DNA from: Aphanothece hegewaldii CCALA 016
Lineage (GTDB): Bacteria; Cyanobacteriota; Cyanobacteriia; Cyanobacteriales; Microcystaceae
Length of the DNA stretch: 64,000 nt
NCBI RefSeq assembly: GCF_003007785.1
Contig: NZ_PXOH01000004.1
Span: 1-64,000 of the forward strand
Direction of reading: 5' to 3'
Numbering within the stretch: position 1 is the first letter of the stretch; every line of letters starts with the position of its first letter. The translations under genes were made by a program, and so were the position numbers. A model generated the notes under the pieces. That model had not been told where the DNA came from. It did no database searches and was given only the letters and a program-made list of their open reading frames with translations. This document shows positions 55,498 to 64,000 of this stretch, one piece after another.

Positions 55498-56256
55498 TTA
55501 TAAATCATACCCAAGACTTATTGTACCTATTGGTAAGCAGATTTCCGTAGATGCTCCAGGAGATTTTAAAAAAACTTTCAAAGCACCTTGTTGATTCACA
55601 CCGACAATAATTCCTTTACAACCATCAATGGTAATGGTTTGACCATAATTTTGTAGTTTTGCAATATAAGCAAGAATTAATTGCTCAATTCCTCGTGATA
55701 AGTAAAAATCATAACCAGATAATAACCCATCGATCGCTATCGCGGCTAATTGTTCTAGAGATACAATCGAACAATTATTTAAAGAATGTAAATTAATACC
55801 GATTTCGGGGACAGAATTCGTCCAATTAATTCCGACTCCAATCACAGCCTCAGTAATCCTATTTTGATACACTTTAGTTTCGGTATATATTCCCCCTAGC
55901 TTACGTTTGTGTAAAACTAAATCATTTGGCCACTTTAACTGAACGGGAATATCATAGTTTTCTAGATTCTGAACAATTCCGACACCACTACATAAAGTTA
56001 AATGAGGTGCATCGGTAGCAATAAGATTAAGAGATATAGCAAAAGATAAATATAATCCGCCCTCGGATGATTCCCATTTTCGCCCCCATTGCCCTCTTCC
56101 TGCGGTTTGTTGACTCGCAATCACGACAAAGGGTGTTTTTTCGCCTTTTTCTAGTAATTCCCAAGCTGTTTGATTCGTAGACGGAATGATGTCATAACAA
56201 TAGACAGCAAGAGATGATTTAAGTAAGTTTTCTAGTTGTTGTTGGTTTAAACTCAT
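55498..56256 (-). CDS. birA: biotin--[acetyl-CoA-carboxylase] ligase
   Basis: This monofunctional biotin protein ligase attaches biotin to the BCCP of acetyl-CoA carboxylase. I take the ATG at 56256 (MSLNQQQLENLL, 252 aa), because the longer frame to 56379 overlaps the divergent pgeF start and is not conserved. The biotinyl-AMP loop reads SQQTAGRGQWGRKWES (GRGRRGR-type), with LKWPNDLVLHKRKLGGI and VIGVGINW following. There is no N-terminal DNA-binding domain, so it does not act as a repressor. Confidence 0.92.
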   Translation of the reverse strand: MSLNQQQLENLLKSSLAVYCYDIIPSTNQTAWELLEKGEKTPFVVIASQQTAGRGQWGRKWESSEGGLYLSFAISLNLIATDAPHLTLCSGVGIVQNLENYDIPVQLKWPNDLVLHKRKLGGIYTETKVYQNRITEAVIGVGINWTNSVPEIGINLHSLNNCSIVSLEQLAAIAIDGLLSGYDFYLSRGIEQLILAYIAKLQNYGQTITIDGCKGIIVGVNQQGALKVFLKSPGASTEICLPIGTISLGYDL

Positions 56257-56313
56257 CGTTATGATGTTTTGTAAAGAAATCGTATTAAGAAATATCTCAT
56301 TGAGGTTGATATT

Positions 56314-57126
56314 GTGATTGCATTCGTCAGTGATACTCGTTCTTCTGTAAATACCGCTTGGAAATGGCAAACGTGGCAAGATTTACCCTATTTAACTTGT
56401 AATTTACTTTCTCAATGGTCACACGGCTTTTTTACACGATCATTTTACCCTCGATCGCCAGAAGAATTAACCTCAATCCTCACCTCTGAAGCGGAAGTTT
56501 ACCGAGTTAAACAGGTTCACGGTAATTGTGTTTTAACTCCAAAGGAAATTAAGACGGGAATGCAAAGGGAATCATTAGAAGATAATTTCCCGAATGCAGA
56601 TGGGATAATTACAGAGCAAACCCTACAAGCAATTTGGGTCGCTAGTGCCGATTGTACGCCTTTACTGATGGGTGATGTGAAGACGGGACGCGTTTCGGCA
56701 ATTCATGCAGGTTGGCGCGGAACAGCCCAAAGAATCGCACCTGAAGCTATTTCTCGTTTTTTAGCGATGGGAAGTCGTTTAGAAGATTTACGGGTGGCAA
56801 TGGGTCCAGCAATTAACGGTACAGTTTATCAGGTGACGAAAACGGTAGCTATTTGTATTGGAGAGAGTCTAGTTACGGATAATCCCGACAAAATCTTAAC
56901 GATTTTAGAAAATATGCCTAATTCTCCTGTGTTGTCTGATGCTCATCCCGATCGAGTCCGCATTGATGTACGTCTGGTGAATTTAATACAATTATTACAG
57001 TTAGGGCTACAAGAAGAACAAATTGCGATCGCTCCTTATTGTACCTATCAACAACCCGATTATTTTTTCTCCTTTCGTCGTACTCAAGAAAAAAAGGTGC
57101 AATGGTCAGGTATTATTAGTGTTTAA
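56314..57126 (+). CDS. pgeF: peptidoglycan editing factor PgeF (YfiH/LACC1 family)
   Basis: This is a 270-aa multicopper-oxidase-like fold protein of the YfiH family, reported as purine nucleoside phosphorylase/adenosine deaminase or as a peptidoglycan amino-acid editing factor. Zinc ligands are visible in VKQVHGN (His), SADCTPLLMGD (Cys) and AIHAGWRGT (His). The start is probably the GTG at 56314, 57 bp from the divergent birA start; a downstream alternative start is possible. It is followed by a family A hairpin. Confidence 0.92.
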   Translation: MIAFVSDTRSSVNTAWKWQTWQDLPYLTCNLLSQWSHGFFTRSFYPRSPEELTSILTSEAEVYRVKQVHGNCVLTPKEIKTGMQRESLEDNFPNADGIITEQTLQAIWVASADCTPLLMGDVKTGRVSAIHAGWRGTAQRIAPEAISRFLAMGSRLEDLRVAMGPAINGTVYQVTKTVAICIGESLVTDNPDKILTILENMPNSPVLSDAHPDRVRIDVRLVNLIQLLQLGLQEEQIAIAPYCTYQQPDYFFSFRRTQEKKVQWSGIISV

Positions 57127-57142
57127 TATGTATCTATGTTCA

Positions 57143-57161
57143 GGGTTTGGCAACCAAACCC
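57143..57161. terminator. GGGTTTGG/CCAAACCC hairpin (family A repeat)
   Basis: A perfect 8-bp stem with a CAA loop lies between the convergent pgeF and the small membrane-protein gene. It has the same arms as the 27725 copy but without a strong T-tract. Confidence 0.6.
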
Positions 57162-57184
57162 CTACACCATAACATAAATAACAA

Positions 57185-57547
57185 TTAACCGTTAACCAAT
57201 TGTTGCCAAGTCGTCTGAATAAATTGAGACGCATCGTACCAAAGTTGAGCAAAATCAATTCCAGAGGTATATTGACTTAACTTTAATTCTTTGCCTAAAC
57301 TTTGGACAAAACGAGTAATCGGGCGTAAGACTTCGCTAGGTTCTATACCAAACAAAAATTTTAGCAGTAATAAAGCGATAGCGATCGTAAAAGCGATACT
57401 CAACGCACTTCTAAGAACACTAAGAAACCAACCAAACAAAGTTGCTGCGACAAAAAGAGCAATGATGAATAAAATTAAACTCATAGGAAAATTATACGGG
57501 CTAATGAGAAAATCTTTAGGATTCAATTCCTTTAAGAATGTATACAT
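57185..57547 (-). CDS. small membrane protein of unknown function
   Basis: This ORF gives 120 aa from 57547, or 99 aa from the ATG at 57484 (MSLILFIIALFV), which fits a membrane protein start better. One or two hydrophobic segments (LILFIIALFVAATLFGWFL and ALSIAFTIAIALLLLKFLFG) are followed by a soluble amphipathic C-terminus rich in Gln and aromatic residues. No family is recognised. It lies downstream of a potassium-channel gene on the same strand. Confidence 0.65.
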   Translation of the reverse strand: MYTFLKELNPKDFLISPYNFPMSLILFIIALFVAATLFGWFLSVLRSALSIAFTIAIALLLLKFLFGIEPSEVLRPITRFVQSLGKELKLSQYTSGIDFAQLWYDASQFIQTTWQQLVNG

Positions 57548-57594
57548 ATTAGCAACCTCAGCCCAAATTTATTCATTTAGTCAACGTTTGATGA

Positions 57595-58284
57595 CTAATT
57601 TCTCCGATTTATTTCATCGCTAATAAATAAACTGACTAAGCGAGAAACAGAAATTGCTACATATAATACGCCGAGCGTTGCTTCTAATACTGCTGAGTTT
57701 TTAGCGATTCTACTAACTGGTACAATATCTCCGTAGCCTAGGGTTGTTAGAGTCACAAAACTATAATAAATGGGTTGAAAATAAACAGGCTGTTCATTGA
57801 AAGAAATTATATAAAAAGATGTTTTATCTAAATAATAAATCATGTCATACCAAAAACCGAACCAAATACCTAATAAAAAATAAATACATATTCCACCTTT
57901 TAAAATATCATCAGTCACTCGCTCAGTTTGGGAAATTTTTTTACCAATAATATAAATGGCTAATCCTAAAAAACTTAAATTGATGATACCAACAATAATG
58001 ATTAAAAAAGGTCTTCCTAAAAATTCAGGTTGAGTTTCAATTAAAATTTGAGAACTAAGGGTTAGAACAGCAAGACTTAAATAAGCAAATTGGTAGATTT
58101 TTTTGTGAGAAACTAATGAATGTATAATAATATAGATAAAAACAACAAGAATAAAACTTAAAATGACTTTGCCAAGACTATTAGAAATAAAACTTGAGGC
58201 AATTGCGAGAAAAATGAGAACCGTTAAAAGTTGAGTATAAAGATTACTTAAAAACTTTTCTCTAAACATTGTAATTTCACTCAA
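57595..58284 (-). CDS. ion channel protein with potassium selectivity filter
   Basis: This is a 229-aa membrane protein. About five N-terminal hydrophobic segments precede a pore loop with the potassium selectivity filter TLGYGD in SFVTLTTLGYGDIVPVS, then a final helix (VLEATLGVLYVAISVSRLVSLFI). There is no RCK/TrkA-N domain, so gating by ligand is not evident. Its ATGA start overlaps the stop of the upstream aat gene, so the two are coupled. Confidence 0.88.
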   Translation of the reverse strand: MSEITMFREKFLSNLYTQLLTVLIFLAIASSFISNSLGKVILSFILVVFIYIIIHSLVSHKKIYQFAYLSLAVLTLSSQILIETQPEFLGRPFLIIIVGIINLSFLGLAIYIIGKKISQTERVTDDILKGGICIYFLLGIWFGFWYDMIYYLDKTSFYIISFNEQPVYFQPIYYSFVTLTTLGYGDIVPVSRIAKNSAVLEATLGVLYVAISVSRLVSLFISDEINRRN

Positions 58285-58898
58285 TTAAAAACACAATGAC
58301 GAGCCAAAGCTTTTTGTAAAAGATTATTATATTCTTTATCATTAACAAGATAAGCACCAAAACGAGCTAAATGAGGATTTTGTAACTGGGCATCAAATAA
58401 GATAAAATTGCGTTGTCTTAGATGCTCAACTAATTTAACCATCGCCACCTTAGAAGCATCAGGAACATGATAAAACATCGATTCGCCAATAAATGCACCA
58501 CGAATTACTATTCCTAAAATACCTCCTGCTAATTGTCCATCTTGCCACGTTTCAAAACTATGGGCCCAACCAGCATGATTTAATTTTAGATAAACATTCA
58601 TCAAATCGGACGATATCCATGTTGTATCGCGGTTAGCGCATCCTTCACAAACACCTCTAAAATTACGATCAATAGCGACTGTAAAACGATCTTGATTTAA
58701 AATACGACGTAAAGACTTAGGATAATGAAATCGTTGATCAAGTGGTATTAAAGCTCGTTTACGACTGGTATACCATCCCAATTGACTGCGATCGTCTGCC
58801 ATGAGAAAATAACCATGAGCATAGCCTTGTATAATAGATGCAATATCCACCTTGATCACCCTTTTTTCTTGATCACTCATCAACTCAAATCTTGTCAT
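58281..58898 (-). CDS. aat: leucyl/phenylalanyl-tRNA--protein transferase
   Basis: This GNAT-fold aminoacyl transferase adds Leu or Phe to N-terminal Arg or Lys of proteins, marking them for ClpAP degradation (N-end rule). Family blocks are GYAHGYFLMAD, LGWYTSRKRALIPLD, RFTVAIDRNFRGVCEGCANRD, AGWAHSFETWQDGQLAGGILG and GESMFYHVPDASKVAMVKL. I mark the ATG at 58898; an ATG at 58880 (MSDQEKRVIK) is equally possible. The 58898 start overlaps the start codon of the divergent gene. Confidence 0.93.
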   Translation of the reverse strand: MTRFELMSDQEKRVIKVDIASIIQGYAHGYFLMADDRSQLGWYTSRKRALIPLDQRFHYPKSLRRILNQDRFTVAIDRNFRGVCEGCANRDTTWISSDLMNVYLKLNHAGWAHSFETWQDGQLAGGILGIVIRGAFIGESMFYHVPDASKVAMVKLVEHLRQRNFILFDAQLQNPHLARFGAYLVNDKEYNNLLQKALARHCVFN

Positions 58899-59232
58899 GA
58901 CCGTTGAACCCATTCCCCCCATAACCTTACCTCCGATGAGAGATCCCCAACAAGAGGGGATGTGGTTACGTCTGGCGTTACATCATTGGTTAGATCAAGA
59001 ATTTATTCCTGAGCCTATAAATGAAACGATAGCAGAAAGGGCGACTCAAATTTACACCCGACAACGCATGGAAGGAGAAAACGATCTCGGTTCTTTAGTC
59101 ATTGCTATTGTTACAGAAATGCAAGCGTTTGACTTTCGAGAAAGTTTTTATAGTGAGTTTGCGATCGCTAATGCAGTGAGTGAGCTTATTTTGGATAGTC
59201 TTGGTATTGATCGTTGTTGTGGACAAAGCTAA
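58897..59232 (+). CDS. conserved cyanobacterial protein of unknown function
   Basis: This is a 111-aa soluble, helical protein. The Pro-rich start (MTVEPIPPITLPPMRDPQQ) is followed by a folded core with LRLALHHWLDQEFIPEP, ERATQIYTRQRMEGENDLGSLVIAI and FESF-like terminal helices (DFRESFYSEFAIANAVSELI). The start at 58897 overlaps the divergent aat ATG by two bases; an ATG at 58936 (MRDPQQEG) would avoid this. The family is not recognised. Confidence 0.65.
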   Translation: MTVEPIPPITLPPMRDPQQEGMWLRLALHHWLDQEFIPEPINETIAERATQIYTRQRMEGENDLGSLVIAIVTEMQAFDFRESFYSEFAIANAVSELILDSLGIDRCCGQS

Positions 59233-59250
59233 AATTTTGCGATAAATAGA

Positions 59251-59826
59251 TTAAATATTCAAGATTTTTGCCAATTCAGGTAATAATTTTTTAAAAGCTT
59301 GTCCGCGATGGCTAATTTTTCGTTTAACTTCAGGTAGCATTTGAGCAAAAGTTTGATCGAGTTGAGGAACATAAAAAATCGGATCGTAACCAAAACCACC
59401 TGTACCCATCGGTTGATACAGTATTTTTCCTTGACAAATTCCTTCAGTTGTGATATAGATTGTTCCATCAGGACGAGCGATCGCAATAGCACAAATAAAC
59501 TGAGCTTGACGATGAGAATGATCGCCTAATTCGCGTAATAATCGTGTAATGCGATCTTGATCCGTATTTCCGTAGCGTGCCGAATACAGGCCCGGTGCGC
59601 CATCAAGAGCATCAACCGACAAACCCGAATCATCAGCGATCGTCCATTCTCCGAGTCTTTGCGCCACACCAGACGCTTTTATACAAGCATTTTCAGTAAA
59701 AGTTTGTCCTGTCTCCTCAATTTCGATGTCTTTTGGCATTAATGCTAGTTCCCATTTGTCCTCATTAAGATAGTCTTGCAGTTCCTTGATTTTTCCAGGA
59801 TTGCTAGTAGCAACAATTAATTTCAT
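59251..59826 (-). CDS. XTP/dITP diphosphatase (RdgB/HAM1 family)
   Basis: This is a 191-aa house-cleaning pyrophosphatase that removes non-canonical purine nucleotides (ITP, XTP, dITP). The N-terminal ATSNPGKIKELQDYL, the metal site ADDSGLSVDALDGAPGLYSARYG, and the C-terminal GYDPIFYVPQLDQTFAQM and KRKISHRGQAF blocks are all family hallmarks, and the length is normal. Confidence 0.95.
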   Translation of the reverse strand: MKLIVATSNPGKIKELQDYLNEDKWELALMPKDIEIEETGQTFTENACIKASGVAQRLGEWTIADDSGLSVDALDGAPGLYSARYGNTDQDRITRLLRELGDHSHRQAQFICAIAIARPDGTIYITTEGICQGKILYQPMGTGGFGYDPIFYVPQLDQTFAQMLPEVKRKISHRGQAFKKLLPELAKILNI

Positions 59827-60009
59827 GAAAGTAAATTCCCTAATTTTTTTCTAATTACCAAATTAAAAAGTCATACATGAAGTTCAACAAATTTTAATTA
59901 AGTTGTACATTAAAATATACATCGAGCAATTAAAATATGATTAAAAACTATTAAAAAAACTGCTAAAAAACAGTTTAGCTCAATTTTAAAACTGAAATGG
60001 GTAGGATGA

Positions 60010-60615
60010 ATGAGAAATGCAAAAGTTTTAATTTTTGCTGTTGGAACTGCTATAGGATGGTATGTTAGTACGCCTAATCTAGCACAAGCGGCGATAGTAA
60101 ATATGAATTTAAGTTTTATTAATTCATCAAAAGAACAAATAGGTAAAGGTTCATTTAGCTACGATGATGAAGCCCCCATCGAAGCGATTAATGGTGAACA
60201 TAACGACATACAAATCGGTATAGTCAAAAAATGGTTTTATATTAAAAGTTTTGAAGCAACTGTAAAAAATATGTCATGGGGTTTACCGAGTTTAGGAATT
60301 TGGGACTCAGAAAATAAACAAACTTTTTCTATTTCTTACAACACCTATGGTGATCCTAATATCATTAATCAATGGATTATGGGGGATCATAAATTCGGTT
60401 CTAGTCCCGCTTTAATTATGGGTCAACAAAGTTTCACAGTTCTGACTTCCAAGGAACCATTAGGGGGTAAATGGGTAGCATCCTTAGTGGATAATGATAC
60501 TCCAGATGTACCCTCTGATGGTGTTCCCGAACCCCCTACTATATTAGGCTCACTTTTTGCTATTGGAATTTTAACCCTTTTTAAAAGGGTTATGGGAGTC
60601 AAAAAATCTGGCTAA
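60010..60615 (+). CDS. PEP-CTERM-type exported protein
   Basis: This is a 201-aa protein with an N-terminal signal peptide (LIFAVGTAIGWYVSTPNLAQA, cleavage near AQA), a beta-rich middle of about 150 residues with no recognised domain, and a C-terminal sorting tail: VPEP, a hydrophobic helix (ILGSLFAIGILTLF) and a basic KR cluster. PEP-CTERM proteins are processed by exosortase, which is not in this window. The ribosome-binding site is GTAGGA just before the ATG. The role is unknown, probably cell surface or extracellular. Confidence 0.8.
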   Translation: MRNAKVLIFAVGTAIGWYVSTPNLAQAAIVNMNLSFINSSKEQIGKGSFSYDDEAPIEAINGEHNDIQIGIVKKWFYIKSFEATVKNMSWGLPSLGIWDSENKQTFSISYNTYGDPNIINQWIMGDHKFGSSPALIMGQQSFTVLTSKEPLGGKWVASLVDNDTPDVPSDGVPEPPTILGSLFAIGILTLFKRVMGVKKSG

Positions 60616-60617
60616 AT

Positions 60618-62054
60618 TTAAACCGAATTAGCCCATTCTTTCGCCCAATCTAAAGTTTTATGAACTTGTTCTAGGGTGGGTGCTTCGCAGTACAAGCGCA
60701 AAACGGGTTCAGTTCCACTAAAACGGATCAGTAACCAACTTTGATCGGCTAATCTAAATTTATAACCATCAACAGTTAAACAATCAATGACTTTTAACCC
60801 TGCAATTTCTTTAAGGGGTTCATTGAGCAAAGATTCAAGTAATCTAGAGCGAACATCCATACTAGCTAAAGGTAAATCAATACGATCGTAAGCTGAGTTA
60901 AAACCGGCTTTTTCTTGTTGTTGGGTATAAAGCGTAGATAAATCTTTTCCTGATTCGACGACGGCTTCTAGGACATATAAAGCGGATAATAAAGCATCTC
61001 GCTCAGGAATATGTGTACCGTAGCCAACTCCTCCAGATTCCTCGCCACCAATTAAAACAGGAGTTGTTAACATTCGATCGGCAATATATTTATAACCAAT
61101 GGGCGTTTCAAAAAGCTCTAAATTGTAGCTTTGAGCAACGCGAGGAATTAAATCTGAGCCACTGACGGTTTTAACGACTTCTCCCGTCATCCCTTTATGA
61201 GTTGCGAGATGTTCAATTAGAATGGGAATCAGGATTTGAGAACTGAGAAAGTTACCTTGTCCATCAATAGCCGCAATGCGATCGCTATCTCCATCAAACA
61301 CCAAACCAACCCGTAAAGATTCTTCACCCTGACTCGCTGCTGTAGCAATCATCTCCATAATCTTAGTTAGGTTACGGGGTAAAGGTTCGGGTGCGCCACC
61401 ACCAAATAAGGGATCACGGTTACTATTAATTTCTTGAATCGGACAATCTAGAAGACGTTCTAAACCACTTGCGGCGGCTCCGTGCATTACATCAGCATAC
61501 ACGGTAAGTTTACCCGATGTAATAGCTTGACGGATTAGATCGATATTGACTTTTTTCTTGAGTCCTTCACAGTAGCTCGACCAAGGTTCAAAATAAGATA
61601 GAGTTCCGGGTTGTGTTGCTTTGGGTATAGGTTGAGATAGTCTTTCTTCAATCTGTTGGGTAATCTCTGGAGAAACCGAACCGCCAAAATAGCCTTTAAC
61701 CTTTAAACCCAAATATTTCGCGGGATTATGACTTGCTGTAAGAACGATCGCACCAAGAGCATTTTCAGCTTTAGCCGCCCAACTAAACGCAGGTGTAGGA
61801 GCATAAGACTCAGAGAGCAAAACATCAAAACCCGCCTCTTGTATGGCTTGTGCTGCAATTAGGGCGAAATCTTCGGCCATAAAACGGCGATCGTAACCAA
61901 CTATGATACAGCGATCAGAAAAAGAGCCATAATTATCAGCTAATATCTGAGCCGCAAGGGGAGCAACAAGGGCGACTCGCTCAAAAGTGAAATCGGCTGC
62001 AATCACACCTCGCCAGCCATCTGTCCCAAATTTGATAGGATTTACGGTAAACAT
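60618..62054 (-). CDS. phosphoglucomutase/phosphomannomutase family protein
   Basis: This is a 478-aa alpha-D-phosphohexomutase. It has the phosphoserine motif VLTASHNPAKYLGLK, the metal loop VFDGDSDRIAAID, sugar-binding GGEESGG and the phosphate-binding RFSGTEPVLR. It interconverts 1- and 6-phosphates of glucose, mannose or glucosamine; substrate choice cannot be fixed from these motifs. It may feed nucleotide-sugar pools used by the glycan cluster, but it is not linked to it by position. Confidence 0.93.
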   Translation of the reverse strand: MFTVNPIKFGTDGWRGVIAADFTFERVALVAPLAAQILADNYGSFSDRCIIVGYDRRFMAEDFALIAAQAIQEAGFDVLLSESYAPTPAFSWAAKAENALGAIVLTASHNPAKYLGLKVKGYFGGSVSPEITQQIEERLSQPIPKATQPGTLSYFEPWSSYCEGLKKKVNIDLIRQAITSGKLTVYADVMHGAAASGLERLLDCPIQEINSNRDPLFGGGAPEPLPRNLTKIMEMIATAASQGEESLRVGLVFDGDSDRIAAIDGQGNFLSSQILIPILIEHLATHKGMTGEVVKTVSGSDLIPRVAQSYNLELFETPIGYKYIADRMLTTPVLIGGEESGGVGYGTHIPERDALLSALYVLEAVVESGKDLSTLYTQQQEKAGFNSAYDRIDLPLASMDVRSRLLESLLNEPLKEIAGLKVIDCLTVDGYKFRLADQSWLLIRFSGTEPVLRLYCEAPTLEQVHKTLDWAKEWANSV

Positions 62055-62167
62055 GAAACCGACTCAACTATTTTTATTTATCCACAAATTGTAGAGGTGA
62101 TTATCAAGCCAATCAATATTCTTAGCCTTTTTTTCTCTAATATTTTAAAAGACAGGCAAAACTTAAA

Positions 62168-62677
62168 TTATTTTATTTCTTGATCCTTAATTTTCGAGCT
62201 ATCTGACCGATGAACCAGCCGAGAAAGTTTTTTCTTCTTCAATTTTTTTACGCCACTGAGAGTCATTAAAGCTAGAAGCAGCCCCACTAATACCATACGC
62301 CATAATCCGCAACCTGCCGCCGCTCCCAGTCCTGCCGCTAACCAAATCGCTGCTGCTGAAGTTAATCCTTTCACTTCAATCTTATTTAAGTCTCGATGGG
62401 ACTGTTGTAATATAATTCCTGCTCCTAAAAATCCAACGCCTGAAGCTACTCCTTGAATAGTACGACTGAGTGCATTCGATGAAGCGTATCCAACATCGCT
62501 TTCAGCTTGTAAGGGAATCATGACAAATAAGGCCGCCCCCAAACTAACTACCATAAAGGTTCTTAATCCTGCTGGACGACCACTACGCTGACGGTTTAAC
62601 CCAATAGCACTACCAACTAAAACAGCCAGCACTAAGCGAAAAATGATGCTTGGCCAATCATCAGGGCTAAAAAACAT
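62168..62677 (-). CDS. MgtC/SapB family membrane protein
   Basis: This is a 169-aa inner-membrane protein with about four or five helices. The family signature is LVGSAIGLNRQRSGRPAGLRTFMVVSLGAALF followed by QGVASGVGFLGAGIILQ and TSAAAIWLAAGLGAAAGCG. MgtC family members modulate the F1Fo ATPase or Mg2+/phosphate homeostasis. The C-terminus is basic and lacks the ACT-like domain of Salmonella MgtC. Confidence 0.92.
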   Translation of the reverse strand: MFFSPDDWPSIIFRLVLAVLVGSAIGLNRQRSGRPAGLRTFMVVSLGAALFVMIPLQAESDVGYASSNALSRTIQGVASGVGFLGAGIILQQSHRDLNKIEVKGLTSAAAIWLAAGLGAAAGCGLWRMVLVGLLLALMTLSGVKKLKKKKLSRLVHRSDSSKIKDQEIK

Positions 62678-62915
62678 CTCTACACCCCCTTTTTGATTAA
62701 GTTATTTTTAATGAAAAGTTAACACAAGGTTAAATCGTAATCGTATTCTAAATAACTTGTAATCAAAATTCAATACAATTCGGGTGCTAAATGATCTAAA
62801 ACATTAGTAGGGGTAAGGTATCTATACCCTGAGCAAAACCTGTTATATCAATCAGTAGAGACATTTCGGAGTGAAGCGTCTTGACAAATGATACAAAATA
62901 TGTTAATTATACATA

Positions 62916-64000
62916 TCAATTTTTGTCTTTCCAATAAACAATAGAAGGACTAAGAGGTAAAATCTTTGTACCTGGATAATAAAAAGATAAAATCTTCTCT
63001 GCTGTCCAACCGAGTTGAGCTAAATTATAAGAACCATATTGGCTTAAACCAACGCCATGACCTAAACCACCACCCACAAAAGAATAAGCTATTAATTTCT
63101 TTTTCTCATCATAAATCGGGTCAATATAAAATAATGTACTACGGGGTGGCGTAAAAGCACTTCGTACCTCATTTTTATAAAGTTCTAGGATACCTTTATC
63201 GGTTTGAATCGTCATTGTAAGAATTCGCCCTGATGGGGAACGTTTTGTTACCTCCATTCCTAGAATCGTTTTAAAGTTTGCTAAAGGGTCTTTGCGTCGA
63301 GCTAAATATTTTTTTAAATCTTTATTTAAGTCTTCAATAGTGCTTTCTTTTTTCCAGCGAAATACGGTTCGTCCTGTTTCATTAAACCCATCTTTTAAAT
63401 TAATAAATTGACGAAATTTATCTTCATTGGCTAAAGATTGTTGTGAAAGATTCCAAACTTGACGAGGTGAGTCAACCAAAGCTTGTAAATAAGGGCGTTC
63501 TTCCCCATCCCAAACATCACTAAAAAAAGCCGTTACACCGCCTGTTGTTGAAGAATAAAGCGCATCAACTAATTCATTTTGATAGGTTAAAACTTGTCCT
63601 TTTGTTGATGTAATGGCTTGATCAGCGATCGGATTAGTTCCCGTCAATCCATAGTAAACTTGACAATGGGTATCCGCGCAAAGTTCATAATTATCCGCTT
63701 GAAAACGGCGTAAATTTCTCAGGGCATAAGTCCGAGCAATAATAGTTTGTGCTTTAGCCGAATTTAAGGGTGCATTCGGTCCAATTTCATGGGGAACCAC
63801 ACCCCGCAAATAAGTTTCTAAGGGAACATTATTGACTAAAGTGTAAGTCGAATAAGCGTTAGGTTGAACAATTAAACTACCTGAATAAAGACGCGGTGAT
63901 TGTTTGTCTTGAATGACATTAACTAGATTTTGACTACTACTAATTTCTAATTGATTAGGATAGTAGCGAACCCCATTAATAATAAAAGAAACTTGAGGAT
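62916..64000 (-). CDS. SpoIID/LytB domain protein, 5' end outside the window
   Basis: The frame stays open to the right edge, so the gene continues beyond 64000; the apparent start at 63809 is an internal TTG. Coding sequence from the edge includes FIINGVRYYPN and NNVPLETYLRGVVPHEIG, the entry to a SpoIID/LytB domain, then KAQTIIARTYALRNL, LVDALYSSTTGG and, near the C-terminus, GGGLGHGVGLSQYGSYNLAQLG. SpoIID-type proteins are glycan-cleaving peptidoglycan lytic enzymes or their modifiers. In a non-sporulating cyanobacterium it is probably involved in wall remodelling. Confidence 0.9.
   Translation of the reverse strand, partial: PQVSFIINGVRYYPNQLEISSSQNLVNVIQDKQSPRLYSGSLIVQPNAYSTYTLVNNVPLETYLRGVVPHEIGPNAPLNSAKAQTIIARTYALRNLRRFQADNYELCADTHCQVYYGLTGTNPIADQAITSTKGQVLTYQNELVDALYSSTTGGVTAFFSDVWDGEERPYLQALVDSPRQVWNLSQQSLANEDKFRQFINLKDGFNETGRTVFRWKKESTIEDLNKDLKKYLARRKDPLANFKTILGMEVTKRSPSGRILTMTIQTDKGILELYKNEVRSAFTPPRSTLFYIDPIYDEKKKLIAYSFVGGGLGHGVGLSQYGSYNLAQLGWTAEKILSFYYPGTKILPLSPSIVYWKDKN

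Noticed and set aside
56257-56379. N-terminal extension of BirA
   Set aside because: It overlaps the divergent pgeF start and does not resemble a ligase N-terminus.

Overview
The window is chromosomal DNA from an AT-rich, probably unicellular cyanobacterium. The evidence is oxygenic photosynthesis genes (psbO, ndhB, rpaB, a cytochrome b6 heme-assembly factor, an orange-carotenoid-protein N-domain protein), frequent HIP1 octamers (GCGATCGC), and many small conserved proteins of cyanobacterial type. I cannot name the species from sequence alone. I recognised no rRNA, tRNA, CRISPR array or complete insertion sequence.

Layout. 1-3.5 kb: the C-terminal part of an aminotransferase, broken at the left edge, then lpxB, psbO and a small conserved protein. 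3.5-11.3 kb is an accessory stretch with clear wear. It holds a ferrochelatase-like protein with His-rich ends, a frameshifted DUF433 antitoxin, a stop-containing copy of the 5' end of a Rieske oxygenase gene, a xisH-xisI pair, the intact Rieske gene, and a translationally coupled pair encoding a RecQ helicase fused to a ComF-like phosphoribosyltransferase plus a DprA/SLOG protein. An overlapping pair of tiny unknown genes and an internally deleted remnant follow. 11.4-15 kb is a zinc-type ABC importer locus with a Fur/Zur-like operator. 15-24.2 kb is a glycan-assembly cluster read outward from a central divergent promoter: two tandem GT-C paralogues and a GT2 on the minus strand, then a GT87-like protein, a GT2 and two GT4 enzymes on the plus strand.

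24.2-34.9 kb: 2-Cys peroxiredoxin, site-2 protease, degenerate MBL protein, DUF1501/DUF1800 pair, a large CARDB-subtilase, thioesterase and GGCT-like protein. 35-42.6 kb: ccb-type assembly factor, rpaB, radA, methyltransferase, OCP-N protein, ferredoxin-like aldo/keto reductase, bifunctional nuclease, ribE. 42.5-46.1 kb: two DNA-modification-type methyltransferases around a 57-residue ORF. 46.3-64 kb is mostly housekeeping: ndhB, topA, alr, rluD-type synthase, M23 peptidase, birA, pgeF, K+ channel, aat, rdgB, PEP-CTERM protein, phosphohexomutase, MgtC and a SpoIID-like protein running off the right edge.

The most interesting candidate for an undescribed system is the RecQ-PRTase/DprA module at 6966-10273, which sits in the same worn accessory stretch as xisHI. 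Secondary leads are the xisHI cassette bracketed by 133-bp direct repeats, the methyltransferase with mirrored terminal domains, the stand-alone OCP N-domain protein, and two families of dispersed intergenic palindromes.
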